Counted from the first letter of the stretch, positions 1 through 7,874 are shown. The stretch: DNA of 53,374 bases from Lentisphaerae bacterium GWF2_50_93 (GCA_001804815.1 MHBI01000107.1:1-53374), one strand, 5' to 3'. Translations and numbers: made by a program. Notes: generated by a model not told the origin, from the sequence alone.

Positions 1-240
1 GGCCTGACTTTGGACTGCGGTGATTATTCACCGCTTTGTTTTTAGAGCTGTTCGTCACGCCATGGCATCTTAACAAAAGCGAATGCTGTTATCTTCTCCA
101 CGGTTCCAGTGGAATCCAAAGCGCAGAATGATCTGCGCACTCCAAAGATTCGTCCTCCGATTGGAGGACTCATCATAAAGAATTCTAAACAGAGCAAAAA
201 AATGCGTATAGTAGACAGCCCTAAAGGGCGTACCTACTAC
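1..240. repeat. Cluster of REP-like hairpins at the left edge
   Basis: No gene is seen here. The stretch holds four short hairpins: GCGGTGA/TCACCGC at 17-34; GCGCAG/CTGCGC near 120-137; GTCCTCC/GGAGGAC near 152-169; and GCCC/GGGC at 218-229, which on the minus strand is preceded by GTAG (234-237). The first two share a frame in which TTTGGA(C/G)TGCG precedes the stem and CGCTTTG follows it, so they look like two copies of one element in opposite orientation. An open frame on the plus strand simply reads through these palindromes and has no family resemblance. Confidence 0.6.
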
Positions 241-1149
241 TCACACAGGATTCGGAACAAAGCTCCCGCCACGGCAGTTCTTCAGATAATTGAGGGCGTG
301 GACCTGTCCGGTCATTTCGAGATCCTTCTTATAGATCGGATCATGCCAGCCTTCAATGTCAATCGAGCCCTTGAATCCGCCTATTCGAAGATCCGAAATT
401 ATGTTGGTCCAGTTGCTGTCGCCGAATCCGGGCGTACGGTGGAACGCATACTGCTTTGCACCGTATACGCCGAATTCACGGACAGTATCCCAGTGGATCG
501 TGGCGTCCTTGCCATGCACATGGAAAATCCTGCTGACATATTTCCTGAGCTGGGGCATGGGATCGATGAGCTTCACCATCTGGTGGCAGGGCTCCCATTC
601 AAGTCCGACATTCTTTGAAGGAACGGCATCGAACATCATGTCCCAGACAACCGGGATCTGCGCGATATTCCAGTCTCCGCTCTGCCATGATCCGCCCATG
701 TCGCAGTTTTCAAATGCTATCCGTACCCCTTTATCTTCTGCACGTTTCGCAAGAGGTCCGAAAACCTTCTTATATCGTGGGATGGAATCTGGAATTGATT
801 TGCCTCTGACGCGTCCTGCAAAACCTGCGACGATGTCAGTCCCGAAAAGATGGGCATTATCGATCAGCTTCTCCCAGCCCTTGACGGTTTTCTTGTCTAC
901 TTCACCTGTCTCGAGGGGGTTTCCGAATATTCCCACTGAGCTTATCACAACTCCTGTGCCTTCGAGCGTGGCATTCACGTCCTTGGCAAGCTTCTTGATG
1001 TCAGTGTCACCGGTCGTCTGCCAGAAGGTGAGGGAGAAACTCTCGAAGCCATGCGGGAGTATCTGTTTGATGTAGCCGCACGGATCCTTCTGCCCTGCAC
1101 TTACAAGCGTTCCGATCCTGATGCTCTCTTTCGACAAGTCATTCTTCAT
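241..1149 (-). CDS. Sugar phosphate isomerase/epimerase (AP-endonuclease-2-type TIM barrel)
   Basis: A 302-residue TIM-barrel protein of the xylose-isomerase-like/IolE family, which isomerise or epimerise sugars and inositols using a divalent metal. The expected acidic and histidine ligands are visible: AFEN (E147), LEWEPCH (E184, E186, H189), FHVHGKD (H210, H212, D215) and DIEGWHD (E266, H269). The ATG is preceded by AAAGGA at a good distance. It lies downstream of the Gfo/Idh/MocA gene at 1330-2355 on the same strand, separated by a REP pair; such pairs usually act together on an unusual sugar or polyol. The substrate cannot be told from sequence. Cytoplasmic; no signal peptide. Confidence 0.85.
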   Translation of the reverse strand: MKNDLSKESIRIGTLVSAGQKDPCGYIKQILPHGFESFSLTFWQTTGDTDIKKLAKDVNATLEGTGVVISSVGIFGNPLETGEVDKKTVKGWEKLIDNAHLFGTDIVAGFAGRVRGKSIPDSIPRYKKVFGPLAKRAEDKGVRIAFENCDMGGSWQSGDWNIAQIPVVWDMMFDAVPSKNVGLEWEPCHQMVKLIDPMPQLRKYVSRIFHVHGKDATIHWDTVREFGVYGAKQYAFHRTPGFGDSNWTNIISDLRIGGFKGSIDIEGWHDPIYKKDLEMTGQVHALNYLKNCRGGSFVPNPV

Positions 1150-1168
1150 TTAAAAATCCTTTCTTTAG

Positions 1169-1224
1169 TACGGCAGGCTTTCCAGCCTGCTATTTTCCTT
1201 AAACAGGCTAAAAGCCTGTCCTAC
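1169..1224. repeat. Inverted pair of REP-like hairpins
   Basis: The first hairpin, GCAGGCT-TTCC-AGCCTGC (1173-1190), is preceded by GTAC. The second, ACAGGCT-AAA-AGCCTGT (1203-1219), is followed by CTAC, which is GTAG at the foot on the other strand. The two stems are related and point in opposite directions, a BIME-like arrangement. A further small palindrome, AGCCC-GTAA-GGGCT, lies near 1267-1280 in the same spacer. Confidence 0.65.
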
Positions 1225-1329
1225 TCCAAGAACATGCCTCACGACGAATCTCGAATTTGTTCGTTAAGCCCGTAAGGGCTGTGCATTGATTACTTTTTGT
1301 TTCGATTTTCGGATTTCGATATTCGAATT

Positions 1330-2355
1330 TCAGATCTTGATTTCTATCTTCTTCCCCGTCTCCGCGCTTTTCACGGCCGCATGTACCATCGCGAGGCTCT
1401 TGATGTTGTCATGGCAGATCGTCTGAGGCGTTCCGCCGCTCTTGACGCAATCGACAAACTCGCGGATCAATCCTGCGTGTCCAGTGTGAACAAGCTTCTT
1501 TTCCACCGGCAAGTTAAAATCCTTCTGCGTCCTGAAGAAGCCTTCGGCATTGCTAGCCGCCTGGCCCTTGATTTTCTCGCCTCCATCCCATAGGCAGGAG
1601 CCTTTTGCTCCAACAGCCCTCCAGTCGCATTCCCAGGAAGTGTTCATGCCTTCCGCGCACCAGCTGCCGCGGTATGTCAGGACGACACCGTCCGTCATCT
1701 CAAATACCGCTATTGCCGAAGCGCCATGGGCGTACCAGGAACCCTTCGGATTGAACTCCTGGCTGTAGACCGACACGGGATCCTTTCCTGAAATGAAACG
1801 TGCCTGGTCGAAGGAATGTATAGCCATGTCGACAAGAAGCACATGCTTCATCACGTCGCGGAACCCTCCGAAATGCGCCCCGATATAGAAATCGGCGTTC
1901 AATGTCGTTATCTCGCCCATCTCTCCGGATTTGATGAAATCGCGGTATGTGATGATGTTGTCCATATAGCGGCGGTTCTGTATGACTGCATATATCTTTT
2001 TCTTAGCATCCGCAGTTTTGACCATCTTCTGGGCGGCCTTCATGCTTTCGGCCATAGGCTTCTCGCCAAGGACATGGCAGCCTTTCTTCAGGGCGGTGAT
2101 CGTGACGTCAGGATGTGCCAGGGGAATCGTGCAGTCGAAAACTACATCGGGCTTCGCCTTCTTCAGGACAGCCTTGAGGTCCGTTCCAGTAACGGCATTT
2201 TCCAGTTTGAATTCCTGTTTTATCTTCTCTGCGCTTTCAAGATTGAGGTCTACAAGCCCGACCATCTCAATATCATTGAACCCTGCTATCGGATTCAGCC
2301 ACGCCTTGCATATGCCCCCGCACCCGCACAACACCGCCCTTATCTTGCCGCTCAT
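1330..2355 (-). CDS. Gfo/Idh/MocA family oxidoreductase
   Basis: A 341-residue NAD(P)-dependent sugar or inositol dehydrogenase of the Gfo/Idh/MocA family. The N-terminal Rossmann fold has a glycine-rich loop (GCGGICKAW, residues 11-19), followed by the family EKP motif (E98-K99-P100), whose lysine is catalytic. The second-domain segment VDMAIHSFDQAR carries D176, H180 and D183, matching the usual D-x3-H pattern. The start is supported by GAGG a few bases upstream. It is transcribed divergently from the AraC-type regulator starting at 2516, which probably controls it, and is followed by the isomerase at 241-1149. Substrate unknown. Confidence 0.88.
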   Translation of the reverse strand: MSGKIRAVLCGCGGICKAWLNPIAGFNDIEMVGLVDLNLESAEKIKQEFKLENAVTGTDLKAVLKKAKPDVVFDCTIPLAHPDVTITALKKGCHVLGEKPMAESMKAAQKMVKTADAKKKIYAVIQNRRYMDNIITYRDFIKSGEMGEITTLNADFYIGAHFGGFRDVMKHVLLVDMAIHSFDQARFISGKDPVSVYSQEFNPKGSWYAHGASAIAVFEMTDGVVLTYRGSWCAEGMNTSWECDWRAVGAKGSCLWDGGEKIKGQAASNAEGFFRTQKDFNLPVEKKLVHTGHAGLIREFVDCVKSGGTPQTICHDNIKSLAMVHAAVKSAETGKKIEIKI

Positions 2356-2418
2356 AATATCCTCGCTCCTAAAGTTATTAAAAAATCCTGCTTTGTATTA
2401 TTATTTTATCTGATTACC

Positions 2419-2441
2419 TGCACAATATTTATTTGCACAAT
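2419..2441. promoter_or_regulatory. Candidate AraC operator: direct repeat TGCACAAT
   Basis: Two perfect copies of TGCACAAT (2419-2426 and 2434-2441) are spaced 15 bp apart between the divergent oxidoreductase and AraC genes. The second copy overlaps the -35 box of the AraC promoter. Direct-repeat half-sites next to a promoter are usual for AraC-family regulators, so this may be an autoregulatory or dual-control site. The binding protein is inferred, not shown. Confidence 0.5.
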
Positions 2442-2460
2442 TCCAAAACTAGGATATAAT
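2433..2460 (+). promoter_or_regulatory. Sigma-70-type promoter of the AraC regulator
   Basis: TTGCAC (2433-2438), a 16-bp spacer and a perfect TATAAT (2455-2460). The -10 box overlaps an ATG at 2459, which therefore cannot be the start codon of the regulator. Transcription would begin near 2466-2468. Confidence 0.6.
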
Positions 2461-2515
2461 GAATGGTTTTCAAGCGTTAATTGCAACTTATTTATATTAT
2501 TATTTTATACGATTT

Positions 2516-3349
2516 ATGGATATCTTCAAAGACATATACACCCTGGACACCCTGCTCGGGTACAATCCACGCCCGGTCATACACCAGCACGAGAATCATC
2601 ATGAATTCTTCTTCTGCGCGGAAGGACGTGGCACACAGCATCTGCAGAACAGGACCATAAAGATGTCTCCAGGTGATTTTTTCCTCTTTCCCGAGGGACA
2701 GCTCCACATCGGGAACGGATCGGAAAAGGAAAAGTGCAGGGGCTACGTCCTCAACATCAAGGATTCAACGCTTCTCAAGTTCGCCGAAAACGATCTTGAA
2801 TTCGGAATGATCTTCAAGATCCTGAAGGAAAACGCCCTCAGGGGCATGATCAGGATCAACCTTTCACCCGAGGGTACGGCAAAGATAAAACGGATTTTCG
2901 AAGAAATCATCGAGGAGAACAAGATCCGTAGAATTGGCTACCAGCTCGCAATAAGGGCCTGCATCGAGGAGCTTGCCGTCACCCTTTTAAGAAACTCGAA
3001 GATCAAGCTGGAGACGAAGCAGAAACGCAAGGCGTCTCCGGAAGACAAGATAGACGAGTTCTGCCGTTTCGTGGAATCGCACTTCATGTATGACATCAAC
3101 GTCGACCAGGCGGCGAAGATGACCAATTTCAGCCGCAGCCACTTCCATAACGTCTTTGCCAGGAAAAAAGGTACGACGCTGGTGAAATACCTGAATTCCG
3201 TGAGAATCATGAAGGCCATCGGCATGCTGAAGAATTCCGACATGGGCTTCGACCGCATCGGCAGCGCCTGCGGCTTCAAGTCACTCAGCCATTTCTACCT
3301 GGTGTTCCGCAAGGAGACAGGAAAGAAGCCCGGTGATTTCAGGAAATAA
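2516..3349 (+). CDS. AraC family transcriptional regulator with cupin sensor domain
   Basis: A 277-residue regulator: N-terminal cupin-like effector domain (HQHENHHEFFFC, then MSPGDFFLFPEGQLH) and C-terminal double helix-turn-helix of the AraC/XylS type over the last ~100 residues (VDQAAKMTNFSRSHFHNVFARKKG and IGSACGFKSLSHFYLVFRK region). An upstream in-frame ATG at 2459 is rejected because it lies in the -10 box and the 19 extra residues are hydrophobic, low-complexity sequence; the ATG at 2516 is preferred although no clear Shine-Dalgarno precedes it. It is divergent from the oxidoreductase at 1330-2355 and convergent with the one at 3368-4603, and probably controls sugar use. Confidence 0.85.
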   Translation: MDIFKDIYTLDTLLGYNPRPVIHQHENHHEFFFCAEGRGTQHLQNRTIKMSPGDFFLFPEGQLHIGNGSEKEKCRGYVLNIKDSTLLKFAENDLEFGMIFKILKENALRGMIRINLSPEGTAKIKRIFEEIIEENKIRRIGYQLAIRACIEELAVTLLRNSKIKLETKQKRKASPEDKIDEFCRFVESHFMYDINVDQAAKMTNFSRSHFHNVFARKKGTTLVKYLNSVRIMKAIGMLKNSDMGFDRIGSACGFKSLSHFYLVFRKETGKKPGDFRK

Positions 3350-3370
3350 ATTTTCCGGACGGAAAATTTA
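3347..3370. terminator. Bidirectional palindrome containing both stop codons
   Basis: TAAATTTTCC, loop GGAC, GGAAAATTTA: a perfect 10-bp stem. The outer TAA on each strand is the stop codon of one convergent gene (AraC on plus, oxidoreductase on minus). Each side ends in T-rich sequence, so it should terminate both ways. Confidence 0.75.
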
Positions 3371-4603
3371 TAACGGGAAGTGCGTATAGTTCTCAAGATT
3401 GAAAACCTTGCCTTTTACGGCCCATGGCACTCCTAGCTCGCTGAACAGCTTCTCCTTCTCATAGGATTCCATGACTAGCGCGTCAATCCCTTTGACCGTA
3501 TGCTGTTTCGATTCGGCGTGGGTGTATGCATCCTTTATCGTCTGAACATATATGAGCTTCTCGTCTATCTGGTGAATTTCAGAGGATTCGTGCGCGCCAT
3601 TTGCTGCAAGGGTCTGGGTTCCGGCAATGTCAAGGGAACAGATGAAGGCATCCTTGTCGCCAACCCTCTGGACGATGCTGTCCATCACGCAGGCGCGCAG
3701 GTCCTCGCCGTTCTTGTTGATCATCTCCTCGATGGCGCCGCCGGAGACGCATATGGACGACTTGGACTGGTTCCATCTGACCTCTCCCTTCTCGCAGGAG
3801 ATGGTCATATCGGGTCCGAACTGCTTTTCGCAGGCGTGGGTCAGGGTGAAAAGAAGCTGGACACCGTCCTTCGTCATTATCCTCATGCATGCCGTATCCG
3901 GGCTTTCAATCTTGTTGGCGCGGTAGAGTTCGGCCTCTATGGTCTTAAGGTATGCGGATTTCGCAATTTCCTTTCCTGCAAAGAAGCATATGAGGTTGAG
4001 GTAATGGGCGCAGGCGTTGTTGAACGGAGAATCCAGCACCCAGGTATCCTTGACCTTGAGCTTGCCGGCCCAGTTATTCCTGTTGTAGTAGGCTTCGGCC
4101 CTGGGCCAGAGAGCGCAGCATCTGATGGTTTTGACTTTTCCGAGCCTGCCGGAGCAAAGCGCAGTCTTTATCTTCATGACTTCCGGAGTATACATGGTCT
4201 GATATCCGACGGCGGCGAACTTTCCGGAGGCCTTCTCGGCCTTCCTCATATCAATCACATCCTGGATCGTGGCGGCAAGAGGTTTTTCAACGAAGACGTT
4301 CACGCCGGCCTCCAGGGCTGCAACAGTCATGGGCTTATGGAGATGGATTCCAGTTGGTATGAAACAGATGTCCAGATTCCCCTTGAAATCGTCCAGCATC
4401 TGCCTGTAGTCGGTGTATATCATGCAGTTCAGGGAGCGGAGCTTCTCGCACTTCTCCTTCTCCTCGTCCTGGTTTATTATAGTTGCGGCCACTATTTCAA
4501 GCAGCCCTTTTTCCTGATATTTAACCAGATCCCTGTAGTGGACGTTGCCGAACCCCGAGACACCGATTATTGCCGTCTTAATGGTAGTGTTTTTTGTTTT
4601 CAT
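3368..4603 (-). CDS. Gfo/Idh/MocA family oxidoreductase (long form)
   Basis: A 411-residue member of the Gfo/Idh/MocA dehydrogenases, longer than the usual 340-390. Rossmann loop GVSGFGNVH near residues 14-22 and the catalytic EKP motif at E106-K107-P108. The second domain contains SPFNNACAHYLNLICFF, in the position of the usual substrate-binding histidine helix. A GGAAG stretch precedes the ATG. It converges with the AraC gene and shares its terminator. Most likely a cytoplasmic sugar or sugar-derivative dehydrogenase; substrate not deducible. Confidence 0.85.
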   Translation of the reverse strand: MKTKNTTIKTAIIGVSGFGNVHYRDLVKYQEKGLLEIVAATIINQDEEKEKCEKLRSLNCMIYTDYRQMLDDFKGNLDICFIPTGIHLHKPMTVAALEAGVNVFVEKPLAATIQDVIDMRKAEKASGKFAAVGYQTMYTPEVMKIKTALCSGRLGKVKTIRCCALWPRAEAYYNRNNWAGKLKVKDTWVLDSPFNNACAHYLNLICFFAGKEIAKSAYLKTIEAELYRANKIESPDTACMRIMTKDGVQLLFTLTHACEKQFGPDMTISCEKGEVRWNQSKSSICVSGGAIEEMINKNGEDLRACVMDSIVQRVGDKDAFICSLDIAGTQTLAANGAHESSEIHQIDEKLIYVQTIKDAYTHAESKQHTVKGIDALVMESYEKEKLFSELGVPWAVKGKVFNLENYTHFPL

Positions 4604-4730
4604 AATCTTCCAAAATAGTGTAAAGAAGGAAAAGAATCAAGGGATGAATTATTGATTTATCTCACGGAGGCACAATGACCACCATGAAGATCTCCAGTCT
4701 GGCATGTTTTCTGCCTGATTCCGTAAAGAT

Positions 4731-5252
4731 TCAAGAATCCTGTCTCAGTCTGGTAAAAATCTCCTCTATGACGAATTTTGTCTTGACGGGAACTGAATTC
4801 TCAGGATAGTATTTGCAGATGATGTTAAATACGGTGTCCTTGTCTTTTATGTTCAGATGCTTCAGGAGGAATTCGATATCCTCGCCGTCCATTGAATCGT
4901 ATCTTGCAGACACGCATTTCATTGCCAACATATATTCAGCAGAGGGTGACCATATTCGCAGATTCGAATATTCTCTTACCTCCTGCTTTGGCGGATCGCC
5001 GTGGAAGAATCCCTTGACGCCGTCATTGAGCCAGTCCTCGGGTAGATTGTTTTCATTGGAGATTTCCTTTATCGCCTGCCTTATCTCCTGAGTGGGGCAG
5101 AATATGCCGTCAATATCCTTCGTCGAAACTCTCGCCTTGAATACGAGACACATGGCGGCACCGCCGCAGATTCCCAGCTCGCCCAGGACATTCCTAACTT
5201 TAAGCTTGTCATTGAGAGCCAGAAGATATTTTTCTATTTCTTCTATGTCCAT
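4731..5252 (-). CDS. DUF6036-type nucleotidyltransferase, possible toxin-like partner
   Basis: A 173-residue protein resembling DUF6036/AbiEii-like nucleotidyltransferases. The active-site region reads GICGGAAMCL followed by RVSTKDIDGIF, the glycine-rich and DxD-like elements of the fold; EYMLAMKCVSAR and DGEDIEFLLK match the C-terminal lysine and D-x2-D/E segment seen in this superfamily. The ATG at 5252 has AAGGG upstream and is preferred over an in-frame TTG at 5258. It begins 2 nt after the stop of the upstream small gene, so the two are co-transcribed. Such pairs are often predicted toxin-antitoxin or phage-defence modules; activity here is inference. Confidence 0.65.
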   Translation of the reverse strand: MDIEEIEKYLLALNDKLKVRNVLGELGICGGAAMCLVFKARVSTKDIDGIFCPTQEIRQAIKEISNENNLPEDWLNDGVKGFFHGDPPKQEVREYSNLRIWSPSAEYMLAMKCVSARYDSMDGEDIEFLLKHLNIKDKDTVFNIICKYYPENSVPVKTKFVIEEIFTRLRQDS

Positions 5253-5254
5253 AT

Positions 5255-5623
5255 TCAAACCCTTCTTAAAAAATTACCTAGGACGAATATGTTTTTCCCC
5301 CTGAAGCTGACGGGGGATTCGACGAGGGCAGAGGTCTTGAGGCTTTCGTATCCGGACACAAACCAAGGCGTTTCAAGGCTCTGTGTTTCAAGCGTCCAGG
5401 GCGGTATATGGACATTCTTTTCCATGCATAACGCGTGGACAGCTGCGGCAAGAAGACATTTTATTCTTTCGGGAAGTTCCTTCGCGGGCTCCTTTTCTAT
5501 CAACGAATAAACAGGGGTTTTCCTAAACTGGTCGACAAATTCAAACAACCAGAGCTTCCATGAGTTTTCACCGTCACGGACGACAAGTATTGATACATCA
5601 TATGCTGTAAGGAGCTTATTCAT
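5255..5623 (-). CDS. Small conserved partner of the DUF6036 nucleotidyltransferase
   Basis: A 122-residue protein starting at the ATG at 5623, which has AGGAAG upstream; the longer open frame upstream reads like non-coding sequence. The C-terminal end (TPWFVSGYESLK, SPVSFRGKNIFVLGNFL) resembles small unnamed proteins commonly found just upstream of DUF6036 genes. It has no recognisable catalytic motif or membrane segment. The near-overlapping arrangement suggests an antitoxin or accessory role, but function is unknown. Confidence 0.6.
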   Translation of the reverse strand: MNKLLTAYDVSILVVRDGENSWKLWLFEFVDQFRKTPVYSLIEKEPAKELPERIKCLLAAAVHALCMEKNVHIPPWTLETQSLETPWFVSGYESLKTSALVESPVSFRGKNIFVLGNFLRRV

Positions 5624-5870
5624 GTTCGTTTTCTTCCTGATGTGATGTGTAAGATACCATGAATATGACAAAATTCTATTCCATAGGCGATGACGCAAAT
5701 TCCTCGATGAATTATACGAATGCGATAGGATTCCCAGAATTGCGATGCCAGAGTCACCGCAGGATGGAGGCATATATTCTGGCTCGCGCCCTTCCTCAAG
5801 ACTGCAACACAATAGTGTATTCTGTTACTTATTCATCATCAATCACCTAGCTAGACTGGCACCGGTTTTC

Positions 5871-6725
5871 TCATAACCCACTAGAAAAAACAGAGACTCC
5901 CTTTTCCTTTAATTCATCAAGTTGTTTAGTAATATCACTATTAGCCTTACAGCCGAACAAATGAATTGCTTTCAAATGCGATAGGTTAAGAAGATGTTCC
6001 GGATATTGTATTTCACAGTAACCTAAAGTCAGTTCTTCTAAGGCAGAACAAAAGTGCAGATTCGATAGATCAAAACAACCGCCTATATTTTGGATCCATA
6101 ATCCTCGAAGACAAGTTAAGTTGCGAAGGAATTCCCATGAATGCGGAGAGTTGCCCCTTATACCCAAAAAAACAAGTTGCTCCGATGGTATATCCGCCAA
6201 AAATGTACTATCTCTAAATGATTGAATATTAAGAGTATTTAATAAATGAAATTTACCGATATGTTTTCCCATGTTCTTGTCAAGATGCAGATCCAAGTGC
6301 AAAAGCTTAGGGACATTGAATGATTCAAGGCGAGTTTTTCCTGCGATTATACGCTCCACGCTAGGGAAAACAATATCTTTGTCAAATTTTGACAATTCTT
6401 GCCCTGGAAATTCCAAGATTTTTATTGAAGAAGGTAATAGCCCTGGAGTTAATTCTCCAGCAAATTCATCTGGTATGCTCAAATAAGCTAACTGGGTCAT
6501 CGTACTTAAAGTTTTTGCAAATAAATCTATATTGCTTGGGATGCTCATTAATCTTACGGCTGATATTGCAGAAGCTCCAACAGGAAAAGCACTCCCCATA
6601 ATCCAAGCTCGAGAAGCTTGATTTGGGCTTAGCTTGCAGATTTGGTTAAACTCAGCATGAGTTGTGGCTAGCAGCCATCTATCCTGAGATGCAACTCCAG
6701 GATAAGATAGAAAATCTCGGTGCAT
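5871..6725 (-). CDS. Leucine-rich-repeat-like protein of unknown function
   Basis: A 284-residue protein, noticeably more AT-rich than its neighbours. From about residue 90 onward it has irregular repeats of the LRR type (for example LLNTLNIQSF, LVFLGIRGNS, LRGLWIQNIGG, LEELTLGYCEI, LKAIHLFGCKA) at roughly 20-25 residue spacing. No signal peptide or membrane segment is evident. An upstream in-frame TTG (6761) lies inside a transposase remnant, so the ATG at 6725 is preferred, though its Shine-Dalgarno is weak. Composition and position suggest acquisition by transfer; a binding role is likely but the partner is unknown. Confidence 0.6.
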   Translation of the reverse strand: MHRDFLSYPGVASQDRWLLATTHAEFNQICKLSPNQASRAWIMGSAFPVGASAISAVRLMSIPSNIDLFAKTLSTMTQLAYLSIPDEFAGELTPGLLPSSIKILEFPGQELSKFDKDIVFPSVERIIAGKTRLESFNVPKLLHLDLHLDKNMGKHIGKFHLLNTLNIQSFRDSTFLADIPSEQLVFLGIRGNSPHSWEFLRNLTCLRGLWIQNIGGCFDLSNLHFCSALEELTLGYCEIQYPEHLLNLSHLKAIHLFGCKANSDITKQLDELKEKGVSVFSSGL

Positions 6726-6738
6726 TTCTGCAAGATTT

Positions 6739-6935
6739 TTAATTTTGTTGTTCAACGGCAACTTTCAAATTCGCTAATAATTTCGAATACGGGTGCAGCC
6801 CGATTTCAACCAGCGGATCTTCTGTTCCCGAGACATATGCTGCGGCGCTCGACCACATATATTCTTCCGGCGCATCCCTGCTTATTCACACGCCCTGCGC
6901 GGGAGTTGCAGGCACGGCTCCGATGCTGTGCCCAT
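6739..6935 (-). pseudogene. C-terminal remnant of a REP-associated (Y1, IS200-like) transposase
   Basis: On the minus strand one frame reads EEYMWSSAAAYVSG, then EDPLVEIGLHPY, ending in TAA at 6739-6741. This matches the C-terminal WSSA..Y....DPL signature of RAYT/Y1_Tnp proteins. Upstream the similarity continues in another frame (NSRAGRVNKQG, compare the family NPVRAGMV), so a frameshift is present; the HUH and catalytic tyrosine regions are gone. The gene is dead. Further upstream (7012-7034) lies a short sequence that recurs at 36573-36595 and may be a former element boundary. The rest of the gap up to 7124 shows nothing recognisable. Confidence 0.7.
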
Positions 6936-7124
6936 GTTTTCAAGAAACATTCCCGATATTGGTTTGGGAGAGTTTTAGCTATTTTAAGGAATCCAGTTTG
7001 CAAGTTTTGTAAATTGCAGGAGCCTGTCCCCAAATTTCCCTGATTGGGCGCAACCTCCGACATCGCCTTTTTTTGAGAAAATTACCAGTTTTCAATAGGA
7101 AACGTCTGTCGAAAATCGCGTTAG

Positions 7125-7148
7125 ATAAATTTTGGATTAAAAATTTAT
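7125..7148. terminator. AT-rich palindromic terminator after the PIN toxin gene
   Basis: ATAAATTTT, loop GGATTA, AAAATTTAT: a perfect 9-bp stem about 20 nt downstream of the stop codon of the minus-strand PIN gene, with T-rich flanks. Confidence 0.6.
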
Positions 7149-7170
7149 ATGTTTAGAAATCCTTTCGTAA

Positions 7171-7572
7171 TTATAGTAAACATTTAAATCCAGCCTGTAT
7201 AAAATGCCTATCTGTAGCCAAGGCATGCTCAATCTTGAAATCTTTCATTACAACGAAGGAAACACAGTCGGTCAAGCTCCAATCTTTATCTATTCTGGAT
7301 TCATATAGGTGAAATGCTTTTTTATGCAAATCTTTATCATAAGGAATAATCTGAAATTCTTCGGAGGATTCTATCCACTTGATTATCTTGACACCTGCCC
7401 TCTTTCGTTTATTTGATGAAAAGGCATTTCCGATCTCGAGGATTATCGCCTGTGTTAAAACAAAGGCACCTCCGTTTATTTTCGGAAGAATTGCCACGGC
7501 ACCAGCATGAAATTCATCGTCCTTGTTGAACAGGGCAATAATGAATGATGTATCTACGAAAATGTTCTTCAT
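7171..7572 (-). CDS. PIN-domain ribonuclease, VapC-like toxin
   Basis: A 133-residue PIN-domain protein. The four acidic metal ligands are in the expected places: D7 (FVDTSF), E46 (LEIGNA), D102 (SLTDCVSF) and D121 (ATDRHF). VapC toxins cleave tRNA or rRNA; the target here is unknown. Its ATG overlaps the TGA of the upstream antitoxin gene by 4 nt (ATGA), so translation is coupled. No truncation is seen, and the key residues suggest an active toxin. Confidence 0.85.
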   Translation of the reverse strand: MKNIFVDTSFIIALFNKDDEFHAGAVAILPKINGGAFVLTQAIILEIGNAFSSNKRKRAGVKIIKWIESSEEFQIIPYDKDLHKKAFHLYESRIDKDWSLTDCVSFVVMKDFKIEHALATDRHFIQAGFKCLL

Positions 7573-7793
7573 TTTGCCCGTTTCGAATCATAAATGTGTT
7601 GGTCGTGGTTTCTCGACCAGTCCTTAATACCTGTATTTACGGATTCATCGACAATCATCCTGAAAACATCTCCTTTGGACTTCCTCTTTGGAAGTTCAAA
7701 AGCAATCTTTAACCTTGTGTTAATGGGAATTCTCAACGGTTTTTCAAGAGCAAGATTCTGCCCGTCATATATCGCTGTAACTTGTTGAATCAT
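7569..7793 (-). CDS. Small antitoxin (AF2212/DUF104-like), partner of the PIN toxin
   Basis: A 74-residue protein starting at the ATG at 7793, preceded by AAGGAG. The N-terminus (QQVTAIYDGQNLALEKPLRI followed by NTRLKIAFEL) resembles the short beta-strand domain of AF2212-like antitoxins that occur next to PIN toxins. The longer upstream frame is excluded because it would read through the promoter and 5' leader. It overlaps the toxin by 4 nt. Probably binds the toxin and the promoter DNA. Confidence 0.75.
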   Translation of the reverse strand: MIQQVTAIYDGQNLALEKPLRIPINTRLKIAFELPKRKSKGDVFRMIVDESVNTGIKDWSRNHDQHIYDSKRAK

Positions 7794-7820
7794 AAATTTT
7801 CTCCTTAATTGTGCGTGTGC

Positions 7821-7868
7821 CATGCAACATGCAAAACTTATTATATATAGTACACCGATGCCTGTCAA
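7821..7868 (-). promoter_or_regulatory. Consensus sigma-70 promoter and tandem heptamer of the VapBC-like operon
   Basis: On the minus strand TTGACA (complement of 7863-7868), a 17-bp spacer and TATAAT (complement of 7840-7845): both boxes match the consensus exactly. Just downstream, covering the likely transcription start and leader, is a perfect tandem repeat of CATGCAA (7821-7827, 7828-7834), a natural site for antitoxin-mediated autorepression. The leader to the ATG is about 40 nt. Confidence 0.75.
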
Positions 7869-7874
7869 TTTCAA

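Noticed and set aside
2459..2515. Upstream ATG for the AraC regulator
   Set aside because: It overlaps a TATAAT box and adds hydrophobic low-complexity residues not typical of the family.
3500..4618. Long plus-strand open frame (372 codons) opposite the oxidoreductase at 3368-4603
   Set aside because: Antisense shadow of a gene with clear family motifs; no domain resemblance of its own.
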